A DNA stretch of 64,000 nucleotides from Trichothecium roseum (Eukaryota > Ascomycota > Sordariomycetes > Hypocreales): the NCBI GenBank assembly GCA_026184415.1, contig CM047946.1, positions 1,116,001 through 1,180,000 on the forward strand, written 5' to 3'. The notes beneath the pieces are model-generated. The model was not told where the DNA came from. It was given only the letters and a program-made list of their open reading frames with translations, and ran no database searches. Shown here one piece after another: positions 21,117-32,232 of the stretch (positions within the stretch are counted from its first letter, which is position 1; each line of letters begins with the position of its first letter). Made by a program: the position numbers and the translations under genes.

Positions 21117-24100
21117 GGCTTGGCTGATGATGGGTGTGGTTGGCGATACGGAGTAATCGGTACTATGAGTGGTGGTGATGGTACGGAGTAGCATGCAGAC
21201 TATGCAATACTCCGTGCTACGCCGCAAAGCTCCGTAATTTTTTCCTTTTTTCCCCCCTCTGTTTCCCCTTGTCCGCTCCGAGACAACGGCCTCTGGTTCC
21301 CCGATAGCCCAGGTGCCCAGGTTGCTGGGTCTTTTTGGGAGCCAAGAAAAGTGGAATGGTCCGAGTTAGGCAGTATTATGCGATTATACTCCGTAAGATA
21401 ATGCTTCTTTTCTTTTGTTTCTTTCTCTCCAACAACCCCTTTTGGAGTTTCTTTACTTTGGATGACGAGAGTGTGCGAGGGTAGGTGATTATGATGCAAC
21501 CCGGCTGTGCCGCGTTTTCTTTCCTGACACCTGTCAAGAAAAGGGAAGCCTCCACTTGAACGTATCTTGGTAAGATTCCTAATACGTAATGATGTGTTTG
21601 CGGGAAGGAGTTGGGCAATAAAGCGGGAAGGTGGAAGAAGAGGTAAGAGCGTTGTCGTCAACCTATACGGAGTATAAGTGTTGATGATGAAGCTTCAAGG
21701 CAAGAGAAGAGGGATGGAAATTTGTGGGTGCAGCTTCTCGGGATAAACCACGCTTTATACTCCGTAGGTAGGCAATAATAGTGAAGATATATTAAGCTAG
21801 AGAGGTATTTGGAAGAAAGAAGGCTGAACGGGGGGGGGGGGGAGGGCCTGAGGTTTAACTGCATGAGATGGAGAAGAAGAAGGGATGTGTGGATAGCTTT
21901 ATACTTTGCCTCATTCATGGCAAAGCAAGTGGTACTAATAAGTGAGTAAGATAACTTAAAGTAAGGTTTCTATTTGGATTATTACTAGCACCCATCGCAC
22001 CCATCAAAAACACACGTACTCCGTATTGCGTCGTACCACTACCGGCATATCCAAGATTCGATTTTTCTGGTTTTGATTGTGTCCTTGTGCCAGTCAGTGC
22101 TCAACAATGACGGGACGTTCTCCTCCATGACTCGTGAACCGTGCGCGCGAGTGCCCGCTTGCTCCAGTGCTCGCCCGCCCCCAGTCATAACCCCCGTCTC
22201 CGTCCCCTCCCGTTCAAGTAAGGCTATTAGTTACGGGGTGGAGGGTGCTACTGTAGGTTTTACGGAGTACTACTACGGAGCACCCTAGTACCACTAGAGC
22301 GAAGTGGCATGCGTGCTTTTGGGGGACGTTGAGGGGCACACAATATAAGTGTTACTTCTGTGCTCCGTAGACAACCCAACCTACTACTGGCAGTACTCCG
22401 TATCATATGGTACTGCTACTACAGGTTTCGCCCGCGGAAAACAAATCAAACGGGGTTTGTTGTTGGACGAAGAGCGAGCACACTACCATACGTGTTATCC
22501 TACCAAGGTAGTACTCCGTTCCAGCCACTGCCATAATCTATACTCCTATAGCTATCCGTACCAGTGCTGCTCCATGTTACTTGGACTATCAGGTGAATAT
22601 TGATTCAAATGTTCATCGCCTCCTCTTTTTGCACTCTGTTCCTTTTTTTCCGTAAAAAGAAAACAGACAATAATCTCCTTTTGCTATGCAGGACTACCAT
22701 AATAATACCTACCCTACCATGGACGTGTGGGGATTTGCCTCCGTGTACTCCGTATTACCCTACCTGCTCCGTACACGCACGTCCCGTCCGTGTGCATGTA
22801 ACTCCGTACTCCGTATGCATGTGCTCCAGCCCTCCAGGGAATAAGAAAAAACAATGACGATTTTTGGGGTAACATTCTAATCTTGTTGATGCAAAATGGG
22901 CCTAATCCTTTTTTTTCAACAAAATGTAAAACAGGCACACAGACACACGGGCAACAGCTTTTCTTGCTCGCCAAGTCCTACTTAGTATTACTACATACTA
23001 CTAAGTAGTATGGTAACCATACTCCGTACCCCCCCCTACGTAGGCAGTATGTACTCCATTACTCGACAAGTACCGAGTACGGAGTACTACTCCAAAAAAA
23101 AAACACCGAAAACCACCCATGAGAAAAGCAAAGCCGTGCCAACTGCCACCTTGTTCACAAAGTACCATATCACATACATGTGGTACCGCCGACCACTTTT
23201 CCGTCCCCTGTCCTCCGCACTATGTAGCATCCCGTGGTAATGGTACTACTTTCCTAGTTATATCAAAACGTCAATTTCGGATCCTAACATCTTCACGACT
23301 GTCGCTCATAGCTGTCACAACCAACGCATCGAATGGTAACACCGTACTCTGTACTCCGTACTACTACTCCCTACTATTAGTAGTGTTACCAAATCCAACC
23401 CAGACACTTTGACCGCTTTCCAACACCCCCTCCACACCTTGCTTTCCTTCAACCTCTTCCGTTCTTTACGGGCCCTCAAAAAAGGTGGGCATTTTCTTCT
23501 TTGAGAAGCAGTCCGTTGACATTTCCTTTTCTTCAAGTTTAGACCACAGATATGATGAGATCCATGGCGCGGCCTCTAAGAAGAGCCAAATAATGCTGCC
23601 TGCCTCCATTTCCACCCATTCCAATCACAAACCTCACCTCACCACGCTGCATCATACGACTCATCATCATCCTCTTCTTTCTCTATACGCCGTACACACT
23701 TGGCACTTGGGCAGGATCTAAACTTACTCAGAGAGCCCCCCCCCTCTCCTCGCCCTGCCTAACCCCCCCAAATAGATAGAAGCTATGACTTCTTGGAGTT
23801 TTCTATCCCGAAAGAATAGAGGCTAAAAAAAATACTGTTGCCTGATTAGATTTCCGATATCCTGAGTATAGAGGTAAAAATGTGAGGGTGGTGGTACGGA
23901 GTACTCCATAACAGGTTGGTTCCTTTTCCGGAACCGAGAAAATAAAAAAGAAGGGGAAAAGAAGGAAAAAAGAGGGTCCCTGGAAACAAGGCAAAATAGG
24001 CAAGTATACCGATCAAAGTCCGCGTTGCTGCTACTAGCACGACTCTGTAATCACAGCAGTATTCTGTACGGAGTACGGAGTCCCGATTACATACCGATTA

Positions 24101-24620
24101 CGGAGTACACAAGTAAATCGGCACTGGTTGATTGTTGGGGAAAAGAATAAACCTTCAAGGTTGTCTTGCCTCTCTTGAGGGCGAGCTTGCCGTAATCTCT
24201 TCCAACCTTTTCTCCCCCCTCTTTTCTTTTTTAGCCTCCTTCCTTGCTTTTTTGTTTTCTTTTCCATTTTCGGGCTTGTAAATTTACATTGTCAGGCCTT
24301 CACCTCGTAGATCTACCCAGGTAGTCGTCACCATACGGGCACCATTAGTAGTAGCGGCCGGCACTCTCGGAAATGTAGCTCTCGGCTCCGCGTCAGTACC
24401 CCTATCTTGGTTCTTGATACGAACTCCCACCAAGTCACTTTCCCATTTCTCCGCATCATGAATACTACTACTAAGTTAGTAGTACACTACTATACTACTA
24501 CTACTACTAGTACTACCAGCAATTCTCCGTACTCAAGTGCTGCTATTGGTAGTACGGAGTACACAAATACAAGTATCCCAACTTCATTAATCAGCACTAA
24601 TCTCGTCGGCCAGTAATATC
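21117..24620. other. Gene-poor region with highest density of TACGGAGTA
   Basis: 3.5 kb with no supported gene. Exact 9-mers are seen at 21147, 21182, 21387, 21666, 21758, 22017, 22261, about 22393, 22744, 22807, 23021, 23079, 23350, 23893, 24066, 24098 and 24551; several are flanked by TAC/GTA triplet runs. Some overlap as tandem forms, such as ACTCCGTACTCCGTA near 22803 and TACGGAGTACGGAG near 24066. A poly-G run lies at about 21831-21842. All ORFs are short and lack family features. Confidence 0.6.
21147..24560. repeat. Cluster of dispersed 9-bp palindrome TACGGAGTA
   Basis: About 17 exact copies in either orientation in 3.4 kb, roughly one every 200 bp. Arms TAC and GTA are inverted around a GGA core, so each copy is a hyphenated palindrome with polarity. 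None falls in the adjoining coding exon. Confidence 0.85.
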
Positions 24621-27560
24621 CCAATATGACTCTTCTCGCACTCTCTCATCTTGCGTACACTTACTTCTTCCGTCTGCCAACACTGCTGTAATTGGATCGT
24701 GGAAAGTGGGCTTCCCTTGCTCCTGCGATAAAGGGCCGGGAGGAAACGTGATATTTCATCCTAGTCGCCTGCCACGCAGTAGTGGTATGTCAGGGCAAGA
24801 TATACCATATGTATGTTAGTATGCAATGCAGGCGTACCTGCATGAATGACCTTTGATTAGTGGTTGCGGTCAGCCGTGGTGGTATTCGATTTGAGACATA
24901 GGGACCAATGGCCGGTTCAGATGAGTACATCTTGCAGTTCTTCCCTTGACGCTATAGTTGCCAGCCTCGCATGGTTGGAATGAAAAAGAATTGACAGGTT
25001 CTCGCTCCCGCTCTGGTGCCCGAACGGTCCGCATCTACCCGATCGACGACTACTGCTAGCGGTAGCGGCAGCGGTAGCAGAGAGCATCACGGATGCATGT
25101 GCGTAGTAGTAACAATAGCAGCAGTGCTCTGTATTACTACTGCTGCTGCTACTGCCTCAAGCTAGACCCGAGGTTCCCGAAATATGACTGACATTATATC
25201 ATTAGTGTTGCACCCGGGCTTTTTGGCGTCTGCCTACCACGCTGTTGGTCCACGAGGGCTGTGAAGTGAGAGATAGATGCCTACACGTATGTAGCACTTC
25301 TAGTTTTTCACGTCTAATCTGTATGATACTTCAAACCTATTTCATACCCTCCCCTGATGTTTTATTGCTGTGGTTGGCCTTTTAAAGCTCCAAATCCCGT
25401 GTACCCATACCCTTGATATCGGCCACTGTCAGATTTTAGCGAGGAAAAATAAATAAGCTTGCCCCTAGAGGGACTTCCCCGGCTTTTTTAAGGACGCTTA
25501 TACAGTGGGATGCAGAGACGCAGCTGGGAACAGTGCGCAAATTCTGGCCGGAAGAGAGTTGTGGCTTACCACAATAATCACGTCTGGCATAATCCAATCA
25601 CGAGCTTTCGTCGGAAGGTTGGTCGCAAAGGGGTTAGAATGGAAGAAGAGAAGCGAAAAGAACTTTGGCTAGTGACTTCGCCCAGATGGCTGACGTGGAG
25701 GTCCCGTTATCCTTTTACTGCTTTCGCTTGCCGTGAAGCACTTTCCGAAGTTTGAGACGAATTGGGAAGAGTGTTCTCAAGCTGCAAGGACTGCATGACA
25801 CTGGCCGGGTCCTATCCAACTTCAATTAGATAGGAATGGGATTTACATGTGGCACCGGAAGCGAGCGGCGTACCGAAGGATTGATTCCGATCCGTGTTGC
25901 TTGTCATTGGATATCCAAGACAAGTCAAATACCCGTGGCGGTTGAACCGCTTGTACATGGTACTATAGGGCATTAGGATCCGGTAAACCTGGGCAGCAGT
26001 GCATATAAGCGCCTAGAGATTACTCATATCACATAGGATCGTTTGCCAGGAATAAACGCGGTATCCTCTTTATCCGTGATATTTTTACATCAAATAGGAT
26101 AGGTTATGGCTTGAACGAACTGTAGTCTTTGATCTTGTGACTAGAAATATCTGGTGTGTTTGTTTGCGCCATCCATGTATACAGATAGTTTGGCGTCAAT
26201 GGCCGTCTTGTTAAATCCACAGGGTCGGAGATATCCAACTGCGAGAGGGTACGGAAGAGTAGTAGGCGTTGAGTGCTCAAGTTGCGACGTGATGGGTATT
26301 CAGGCAACGTCGAACACCGTGTGATTAGCTAGCTTGTAGTATTGGGGACCCGTCCGGGCGATATCCGCAGATACTAGAAGTGAATTCGTCTTCTGTGATC
26401 CTTCGGTTGACTCCTTGGGTAATTTTGTACTGCGATGATTCCGTTAGTTGTACATTTTCCAAGACGTAAGCTTGATGGTAGATTCCAAAAGCAGCTAAGT
26501 AGATTCACGGACGCAAAAATCTCCGTCTTCATCGCATGGCACGGTTATCATAGGCTTCGCCAGGCCACTTGCCTTGGTATGCCTATCTCTCCAGGCGGCC
26601 TTTGCTGGCTTCCTGCGGCTGGAGTGTGCGTTCTGCTGGGGCCGACCTGAGGCCTGTTATAGCCCTGGAGGGTTTGCCACGCGTGCCAGACTTCTTCTCG
26701 GGACCGACATTACGGCTGCTCGGATGGAGGTCTGCCATGAAAGTGTAGACTCTCTCGGACTCGGAGCGTCGGTCGTGATGTCAGCCATCAGATTATGCAT
26801 ACTGCCCGAGGTTCCCTGCGTCGATTGCGCCAGGGCTACCTACCATGCGGGAAGCTCAGAAGCGAGCCTAACAACTGTGATAGCGGTGCCTGCCTCGCTA
26901 TGAGGTTGATCCTGCCCTCTACGCATCCGAGCATTTGATCCGGAAGGGGCCAGTAGCCATTGAGGCAAGTACTGGCTACCATTAAGTAAGAGGCTAGCGT
27001 TATCTAGATACAGTGTCACTTGTATCGAATGAGCCTTCATCAGCTGCTCCCACTCGTCACTGCCTCAACAATCCTGCTGGACTTGTAAGGTAGTCACGCC
27101 CCACGGGTACTACAAACCAAACGAGCAACCGCCGACCACCGAATCATTGGACCCCCATTTCCCAACTTCCCCAGATTCTGCGCAATATAATGCGTTTATA
27201 GGCTACTTAGTAATCAAGAGGTGCATCTACCTCCTCCGAGGGGTTTGACATGATCATCCCATCACGCCTAGGGAGTAGACTTGCTGGTAAAAGGCAAACT
27301 TTCCTTTTTACGTATTACACTGATATGTATACACCGCGGAATACTACTACAACGAGTTGTAGGACGGAGTACACCCGCATAGTACATCAATATAAGTCCG
27401 CATACCGGGCAAAGAGGAATATGCTTCTTCTTGGCACACAAAGGAAAACTTCCTCCCCAATCTACACAAAGCACGATTTTGGTCCATCTTATTGACTAGT
27501 CTATCATCGACCTTTTCTTTGCTAACACTACGTTTCAGTCACGGAGAATAACCTGTACTC
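24621..27560. other. Intergenic with possible gene fragments
   Basis: About 2.9 kb. A CAG/CTG/AGC-type triplet-rich patch lies at 25060-25155. On the minus strand 26307-26104 a 67-codon open segment without an ATG ends in TAA and looks protein-like (contains LTPNYLYTWMAQTN). On the plus strand 26574-26903 another ORF of 109 codons has no recognised family. One TACGGAGTA-like site (GACGGAGTA) is at 27365. Compared with 21-24.6 kb the 9-mer is nearly absent. No complete gene is supported. Confidence 0.45.
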
Positions 27561-28129
27561 TTGATATCTCACCAAACTATACAATCTATACTTCTCTTTC
27601 TCTTTCTTCTTCTGCTTTTGTTTTCTTGCCCCTCTTATTTTGCGGTCCCAACTTCTCCACGTATTTCGAACCTTTCTTCATCGTGGACAGGTCCAAATAC
27701 GTTAACCGCGCGGCAAAGTTCAACAATCCGGCTGGGTGCGATTGTCAGCATTTTGTCATCAGGGGGAAGCGGCTTGACTAATCGGCGCCCTTCCGGTTGA
27801 GCGATGTGCCGCAAGTGTGGAGTAAGAAAATACTCCGACAATTTTTTAATATAAAAACGTGTGAGTGCAGGTCATGAGAAGAGAGAAAAAATGGCATTGA
27901 AACGACACATCTTCTCGCTACCTCGCCAGGCGTGGCATCGATATTCCGTCGCTTCATGATTACCATCTACCGTCGTAAAACAGCCATCTCATCTCATCAA
28001 GCGGGGAACATTTGGCGCCGATACTGTTGTGTGGGATTACATCGACAAAAGCGCCCTCTCGTTTCCGTGTCCGCGACGACAAGCGTACGAAAAGACACTC
28101 GCAAATTATCGAATCAGCAACACTCGAAA
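27561..28129. promoter_or_regulatory. Upstream region of the hemerythrin-like gene
   Basis: A pyrimidine-rich block (27590-27640) fits a fungal promoter/5' leader. The reading frame upstream of the ATG at 28130 stays open to another ATG at 27956, which would add a basic, Ser/Arg-rich 58-residue extension. Confidence 0.4.
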
Positions 28130-28795
28130 ATGGCAGATACCCAGCCAGAGAGCGCGCCTGTAGAAGAGAAAAAGGAGGAAGAGCCGCTCCCCCCGCTATC
28201 TGACCACGACTTCAAAATATTCAACCGCATGTCGGAGCACATGGATCTCTTTGTAACCCTCCCCCTTCCCCTTCCCCGCCCTTTATCCCGGGATATCATC
28301 ACTTGAAAAGTAAAAAGTTGCAAAAAAGTCTGTTGAGCGCTCAAACGTTTTTGAAAAAAGCACAACCACTTCCGCAGCTCCTGGACCCTCCTCTGGGACG
28401 CCGCCAACGCCCGCCGCCGCCCCTCCAACCTGACCCACCGCCAGTTCCTCGACGCCGGCCTGTCCTTCTGCTCCTCGCTCAACATGCACCACGGCATCGA
28501 GGAGGCCCGCGTCTTCCCCCTCCTCGCCCGCCGCATGCCCGAGTTCCGCCCCGGGCGCGCCGGCCCCATGGTCGCGCAGCACCGCCTCATCCACGCCGGC
28601 CTGGAGAGCTTCGAGGCCTACCTCCGCGCCGTCCGCGCCGGGGAGCAGGACCTCGACTGGGCGGAGCTCAAGGCCCGCATGGAGAGCTGGGGAGGCGTGC
28701 TCTGGGAGCACCTCGACGAGGAAGTCAAGTCGCTGGGGGCAGAGAACATGAGGAAGTACTGGAGTAAGCAGGAGATGATGAAGATGGCTCTCTGA
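28130..28795 (+). CDS. Hemerythrin-like domain protein
   Basis: Predicted four-helix di-iron (hemerythrin/HHE cation-binding) protein. Exons 28130-28252 and 28361-28795 encode 185 aa; donor GTAACC and acceptor AAAAAG are weak but the join keeps the frame (MDLF to HNHFRSSWT). Candidate iron ligands are the His in SEHMDLFHNHF, the HHGIEE motif in LNMHHGIEEARVFPLL, the H in QHRLIHAGLE and the HLDEE at the C-terminal helix. These follow the H...HxxxE...H...HxxxD/E order of the family. An alternative ATG at 27956 in the same frame would add a basic, possibly mitochondrial-type extension; I prefer the shorter start because sequence after it is family-like. The second exon is very GC-rich. Function (oxygen, iron or NO related) cannot be fixed. 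Confidence 0.85.
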
Positions 28796-29105
28796 AAAGT
28801 CCCCCGGGGGTGGGGGCTGTATATATATATATATATATATATATATTAGTCGTATCAATTCTTCTCTATATGATCTAAGCTTTTTTTTTTTTAACTTTAT
28901 CGACAGCGATCTATATTTATGATATATATGTACAAGAAGAAGAGAAGATAAGAAGAAAATCAAAAACGTAATAGCTCGGATCTTTGCGTGTTCCAAATCA
29001 CCATTAATCATGACCCTCACCCCCTCCCAAAAAAAAGGAGGGGGTAAAGAGAGATGTGTAGAAAAAGAAAAAAGAAAAAAAAGAGAGAGAGAAAAGAAAC
29101 ACCGT
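28796..29105. other. Convergent 3' region with (TA)n
   Basis: 310 bp between the hemerythrin-like and PEX11 stop codons. A (TA)n run lies at about 28820-28846, followed by A/T-rich and purine-rich stretches suited to 3' ends. No gene. Confidence 0.6.
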
Positions 29106-30083
29106 CTAGGCATTGGCCCTCCACAGATCCCTCATGCTGCCAGCAGCAGGCCACATGGCCAGAGCGCCAATGGCAAAGTCGTTGAGCGGGCCGTCGTCGA
29201 CGCTCCAGTGCAGCGTGAGCGGGGCCCAGGCCAGGTTCCGGAAGAAGTCCCTCTGCCAGCCGAGCTCCCACTCGAGCGTGGCCCTCGCCTTCCTCCCGCC
29301 CTTTTCCTCGAGGGCGCGGTGCCGCTCGAGGAGGAGGCGGCCGAGCTCCATGAAGACGTACGAGGCCCAGGAGCGGACGCTCCACCGCGCGAGGCGCAGC
29401 TGGAGGGCCGGGCGGACGGGCAGGACGCGCTTGGCGGCGAGGAAGGCTACGTTCTCGGTCGCCTGGAAGGACACGAGGGCGACGAGCTGCGCGACGGCGA
29501 GCGCCCTGTCAAACGCCGATTTCTGGTCCTTCTTGTCCTTCTTCTTGTCCTCCTGCTCGACCACCATCCTCCGGCCCAGCATGTACAGCCCCAGCAGGCC
29601 GAAGAGGCGGTTGAACCCGCGCACGTCGGCGATGACGGCGGCGAGGTTCTTGAGCCGCGCGGCCAGCCGCAGGGCGAACGACACGAGCGGCGAGTAGACG
29701 GGGTTCTGGGCGAAGCGGACGCTGGCCTGCGGCGGCAGCTTGAGGGCCAGGGCGATGAGGTCGCGGGCGTTTTGCTGCGTGAAGGCGCGGCCGAGGTGCT
29801 CCAGCGACGCGCTCGACAGGCGCGCGGCGTAGCACACGGCCATGAGGGTGGTGTCGGCGCCCGCGCGCGTGGAGACGCAGCGCGTCAGCCGCTGGAGGAA
29901 GGCGTCGGCCGAGCGGGCGGCGGACGTGGCGGCCGCGGCGGCGGGCGAGGCCGAGGCCGGGGGCTTCTTGGGGAGAGGCAGCGACGACGACCAGTTGTTC
30001 TTCTTGCCGCCTCCTGACGTTGATGTCGACGGGAGGTGGGTGACGGGGACGTCCATCGTCAGCGCCGCCGATTCCGACTCCAT
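29106..30083 (-). CDS. Peroxisomal membrane protein of the PEX11 family (PEX11C type)
   Basis: Intronless, 325 aa. PEX11 proteins elongate and divide peroxisomal membranes. After a Ser/Pro/Ala-rich N-terminus (1-60), the family pattern follows: ADAFLQRLTRCVSTRAGADT, then a helical region, an amphipathic segment with LKNLAAVIADVRGFNRLFGL, a hydrophobic LLGLYMLGRRMV, a Lys/Asp-rich loop, a second hydrophobic part (VAQLVALVSFQATENVAFLA) and the end GALAMWPAAGSMRDLW. This matches the fungal PEX11C/GIM5-like branch rather than classical PEX11. The ATG at 30083 is used because the frame upstream is a low-quality extension. Tail-to-tail with the hemerythrin-like gene. Confidence 0.85.
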   Translation of the reverse strand: MESESAALTMDVPVTHLPSTSTSGGGKKNNWSSSLPLPKKPPASASPAAAAATSAARSADAFLQRLTRCVSTRAGADTTLMAVCYAARLSSASLEHLGRAFTQQNARDLIALALKLPPQASVRFAQNPVYSPLVSFALRLAARLKNLAAVIADVRGFNRLFGLLGLYMLGRRMVVEQEDKKKDKKDQKSAFDRALAVAQLVALVSFQATENVAFLAAKRVLPVRPALQLRLARWSVRSWASYVFMELGRLLLERHRALEEKGGRKARATLEWELGWQRDFFRNLAWAPLTLHWSVDDGPLNDFAIGALAMWPAAGSMRDLWRANA

Positions 30084-31011
30084 GGGTACTAGTAGTTTTT
30101 CGGTCTGTTGTTGGAGGATGGTGGGTTTTGCGTGTTGAAAAGGAAACCGGAAAGTATCGAGAGAGAGCAAACACCCTTCCCCGATCCGACTCTTGGAATC
30201 AACAAAATCAATCAAACTTTTGGGGTTTTCGTTTTCGCGGGGGAGTTTTGGGGGGGAGGGGGAATAAGACACCGGAATGCGGATTTACGTCGATAATTAT
30301 TTTGGGGATAAAGGTTCAAACAACGAACGGCACGGCGCGGGCTAATATCTTGCTACCCATTACGGAGTAGGTAGTACTCGGCGAATCGGCACCCAAGTTG
30401 TAGGCTTATGAATTGGGGGAGGGAACAGGATGGGATATGGGGAACGGGGAAGCAATCAGGAGGAGGAGTGGCGGTAGCGGTTGGTAGCATCAAATGGTGC
30501 GATTGACGAGGATGCATGGGATGGAATGCGGTTCGGCTCCTTACCCCAGGCAAACCAGCACTAACAAAAGATACACCGTCACAGGACAGGCCCCCCCCCT
30601 CTTCTCCCCCGTTGCGGGACTAAAGTCGGTCGGCAAGCCGGTACGCAAGCGGGTGGCGTCTCGTAGGCCGAGGTAAGTGGGCGTTTCTGCATGTCTCTCA
30701 AATCCTTTTTATGCACACAAAAAACCCTGGGGATCGAGACTCTAAACTCGGCGGAAATGCTCGTGACAGGTCTTTTATCTTGATGCATATCCATACCAAG
30801 TACTCCGTATACTCCATAAGACCCCATAGTAGATTTAGAACTTTTGATGCTTTCCATTGGATCATCACGGTATGTAACCCGCACACCGTAAAGTGCTCAT
30901 AACCCGCCTAGCAGCGTCGGTGTGCAATACTCCGTACCGGGGCTTACTACGCTACAATATCTACTACCTACTTGCTGGTCACCAACAGCCCCTTGATCTT
31001 TCGCATACGAT
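30084..31011. other. Intergenic between PEX11 5' end and AKR 3' end
   Basis: 928 bp with no supported gene. The first 250 bp should hold the PEX11 promoter. Exact 9-mers TACGGAGTA/TACTCCGTA are near 30361, 30800 and 30928. Confidence 0.55.
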
Positions 31012-32232
31012 TTATCGATGTCCAGCAATGGCTCTGGCCTGGTATAGCTCCTCGAGATACTTCTCCTCCTCATCCGAGAGCACTTTACCTCTGCTCTCAA
31101 GCGCCTCGTCGATCCTCTTGACGCTGCTGAAGCCGACAATCGGGCTGGCAACACGCTTGTTAATCCAGGCCAAGGCAACGTGGCTCATGGCCCACTGGTG
31201 TTTCTCGGCGAGCTCAATGACTCTCTTGATGATCTTCTGATCCGTCTCGCTCTGGCCTGGCTCGCCCTCTGCCTCGCGCGAGCTGCGCTCAGTGTTCCTG
31301 AACTCCGTCGGCGCGCGGGCGAGATGCCCCCGGCACAAGGGTGCCCAGGGGATGAGGCCAACGCCAGTGTCGTTGCAGAAGCGGTTCATCTCGCGCTCCT
31401 CCTCGCGGTACAGCAGACTGTACTGGTTCTGCATGCTGATGAACTGGGTCCAGCCGTTCCTCTCGGCGCAGAACTGCATGCGGGCAAACTGCGTCGCCCA
31501 CATGCTGCTGGCGCCGATGTAGCGAACCTTGCCGCTCTGCACAAGGTCGTGGAGTGCCTTCATCGTCTCCTCGATGGGAGTGCTAGCATCGAAGCGGTGA
31601 ATCTGCAGGAGGTCGATGTAGTCCAGGTCGAGCCGGCGCAGCGAAGCATCAACCTGGTTGAAGATGGCCGCGCGGGACAAACCAAAGTTGTTCTGGTAGT
31701 CTTTGGACGCCTCTACCGCGTCGCGGTTGATAAAATGCCGAGTTTCTGTAAGAAAGGTTGTGTTGTGAGTATGACGTGTGTGATAAGAAAGTTGTGATTG
31801 TAATTTTGCTTACCTTGGTCCTCGCCAACAGCCCAGTGGCACTTGGTCATGACGACAACCTTGTGGCGAGGGATGTTGTACTTTTTGATCGCCTTGCCGA
31901 CGATGACCTCGGAGGCACCGTTGCAGTAGATATTGGCCGTATCCCAGGTATTGATGCCACGATCATAAGCAGCCTTGAGCAGGGGAAGCGCCTATGGCGT
32001 GTAAGTGATGATGCTGTATACAACCCCATGTAGTACCACCGCGGCTTGGCGGCCATGTGGAAGAACGTACCTCATCCTCCTCAAGAACCCAAGGCAAAGT
32101 CTGCCTATCGCCGAAGCTCATGCACCCGAAGATGGGCACCGAGATTCGCAAGCCAGAATTGCCGAGCCGGCGGTACTCCGCCTTGGAGTTGTCGAGGGAC
32201 TCCTTGAGGGGGGCGGGTAGTTGACCAGACAT
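31012..32232 (-). CDS. Aldo/keto reductase
   Basis: NAD(P)H-dependent carbonyl reductase of the aldo-keto reductase superfamily, likely cytosolic. Exons 32232-32071, 31991-31814 and 31745-31012 encode 357 aa. The catalytic tetrad is visible: Asp in INTWDTANIYCNG, Tyr in the same motif, Lys in VVVMTKCHW and His in IDLLQIHRFD. The family end pattern SPIVGFSSVKRIDEAL binds the cofactor phosphate region. The first and third introns of the sequence join in frame (EEDE to ALPLL; GEDQ plus a split Glu to TRHFI). It resembles the YakC/versicolorin-reductase-like branch of fungal AKRs, but no biosynthetic cluster genes flank it, so a general detoxification or metabolic role is more likely. Confidence 0.93.

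Noticed and set aside
27635..27841. 68-codon minus-strand ORF upstream of the hemerythrin-like gene
   Set aside because: No ATG start, no neighbours in frame, and it overlaps the pyrimidine-rich leader of the next gene.
16898..28129. Intact transposon in the gene-poor interval
   Set aside because: No transposase, reverse transcriptase, long terminal repeats or terminal inverted repeats with target duplications were recognised; only short dispersed elements and microsatellites.
29010..30017. 335-codon plus-strand ORF opposite PEX11
   Set aside because: Antisense shadow of the GC-rich PEX11 exon.
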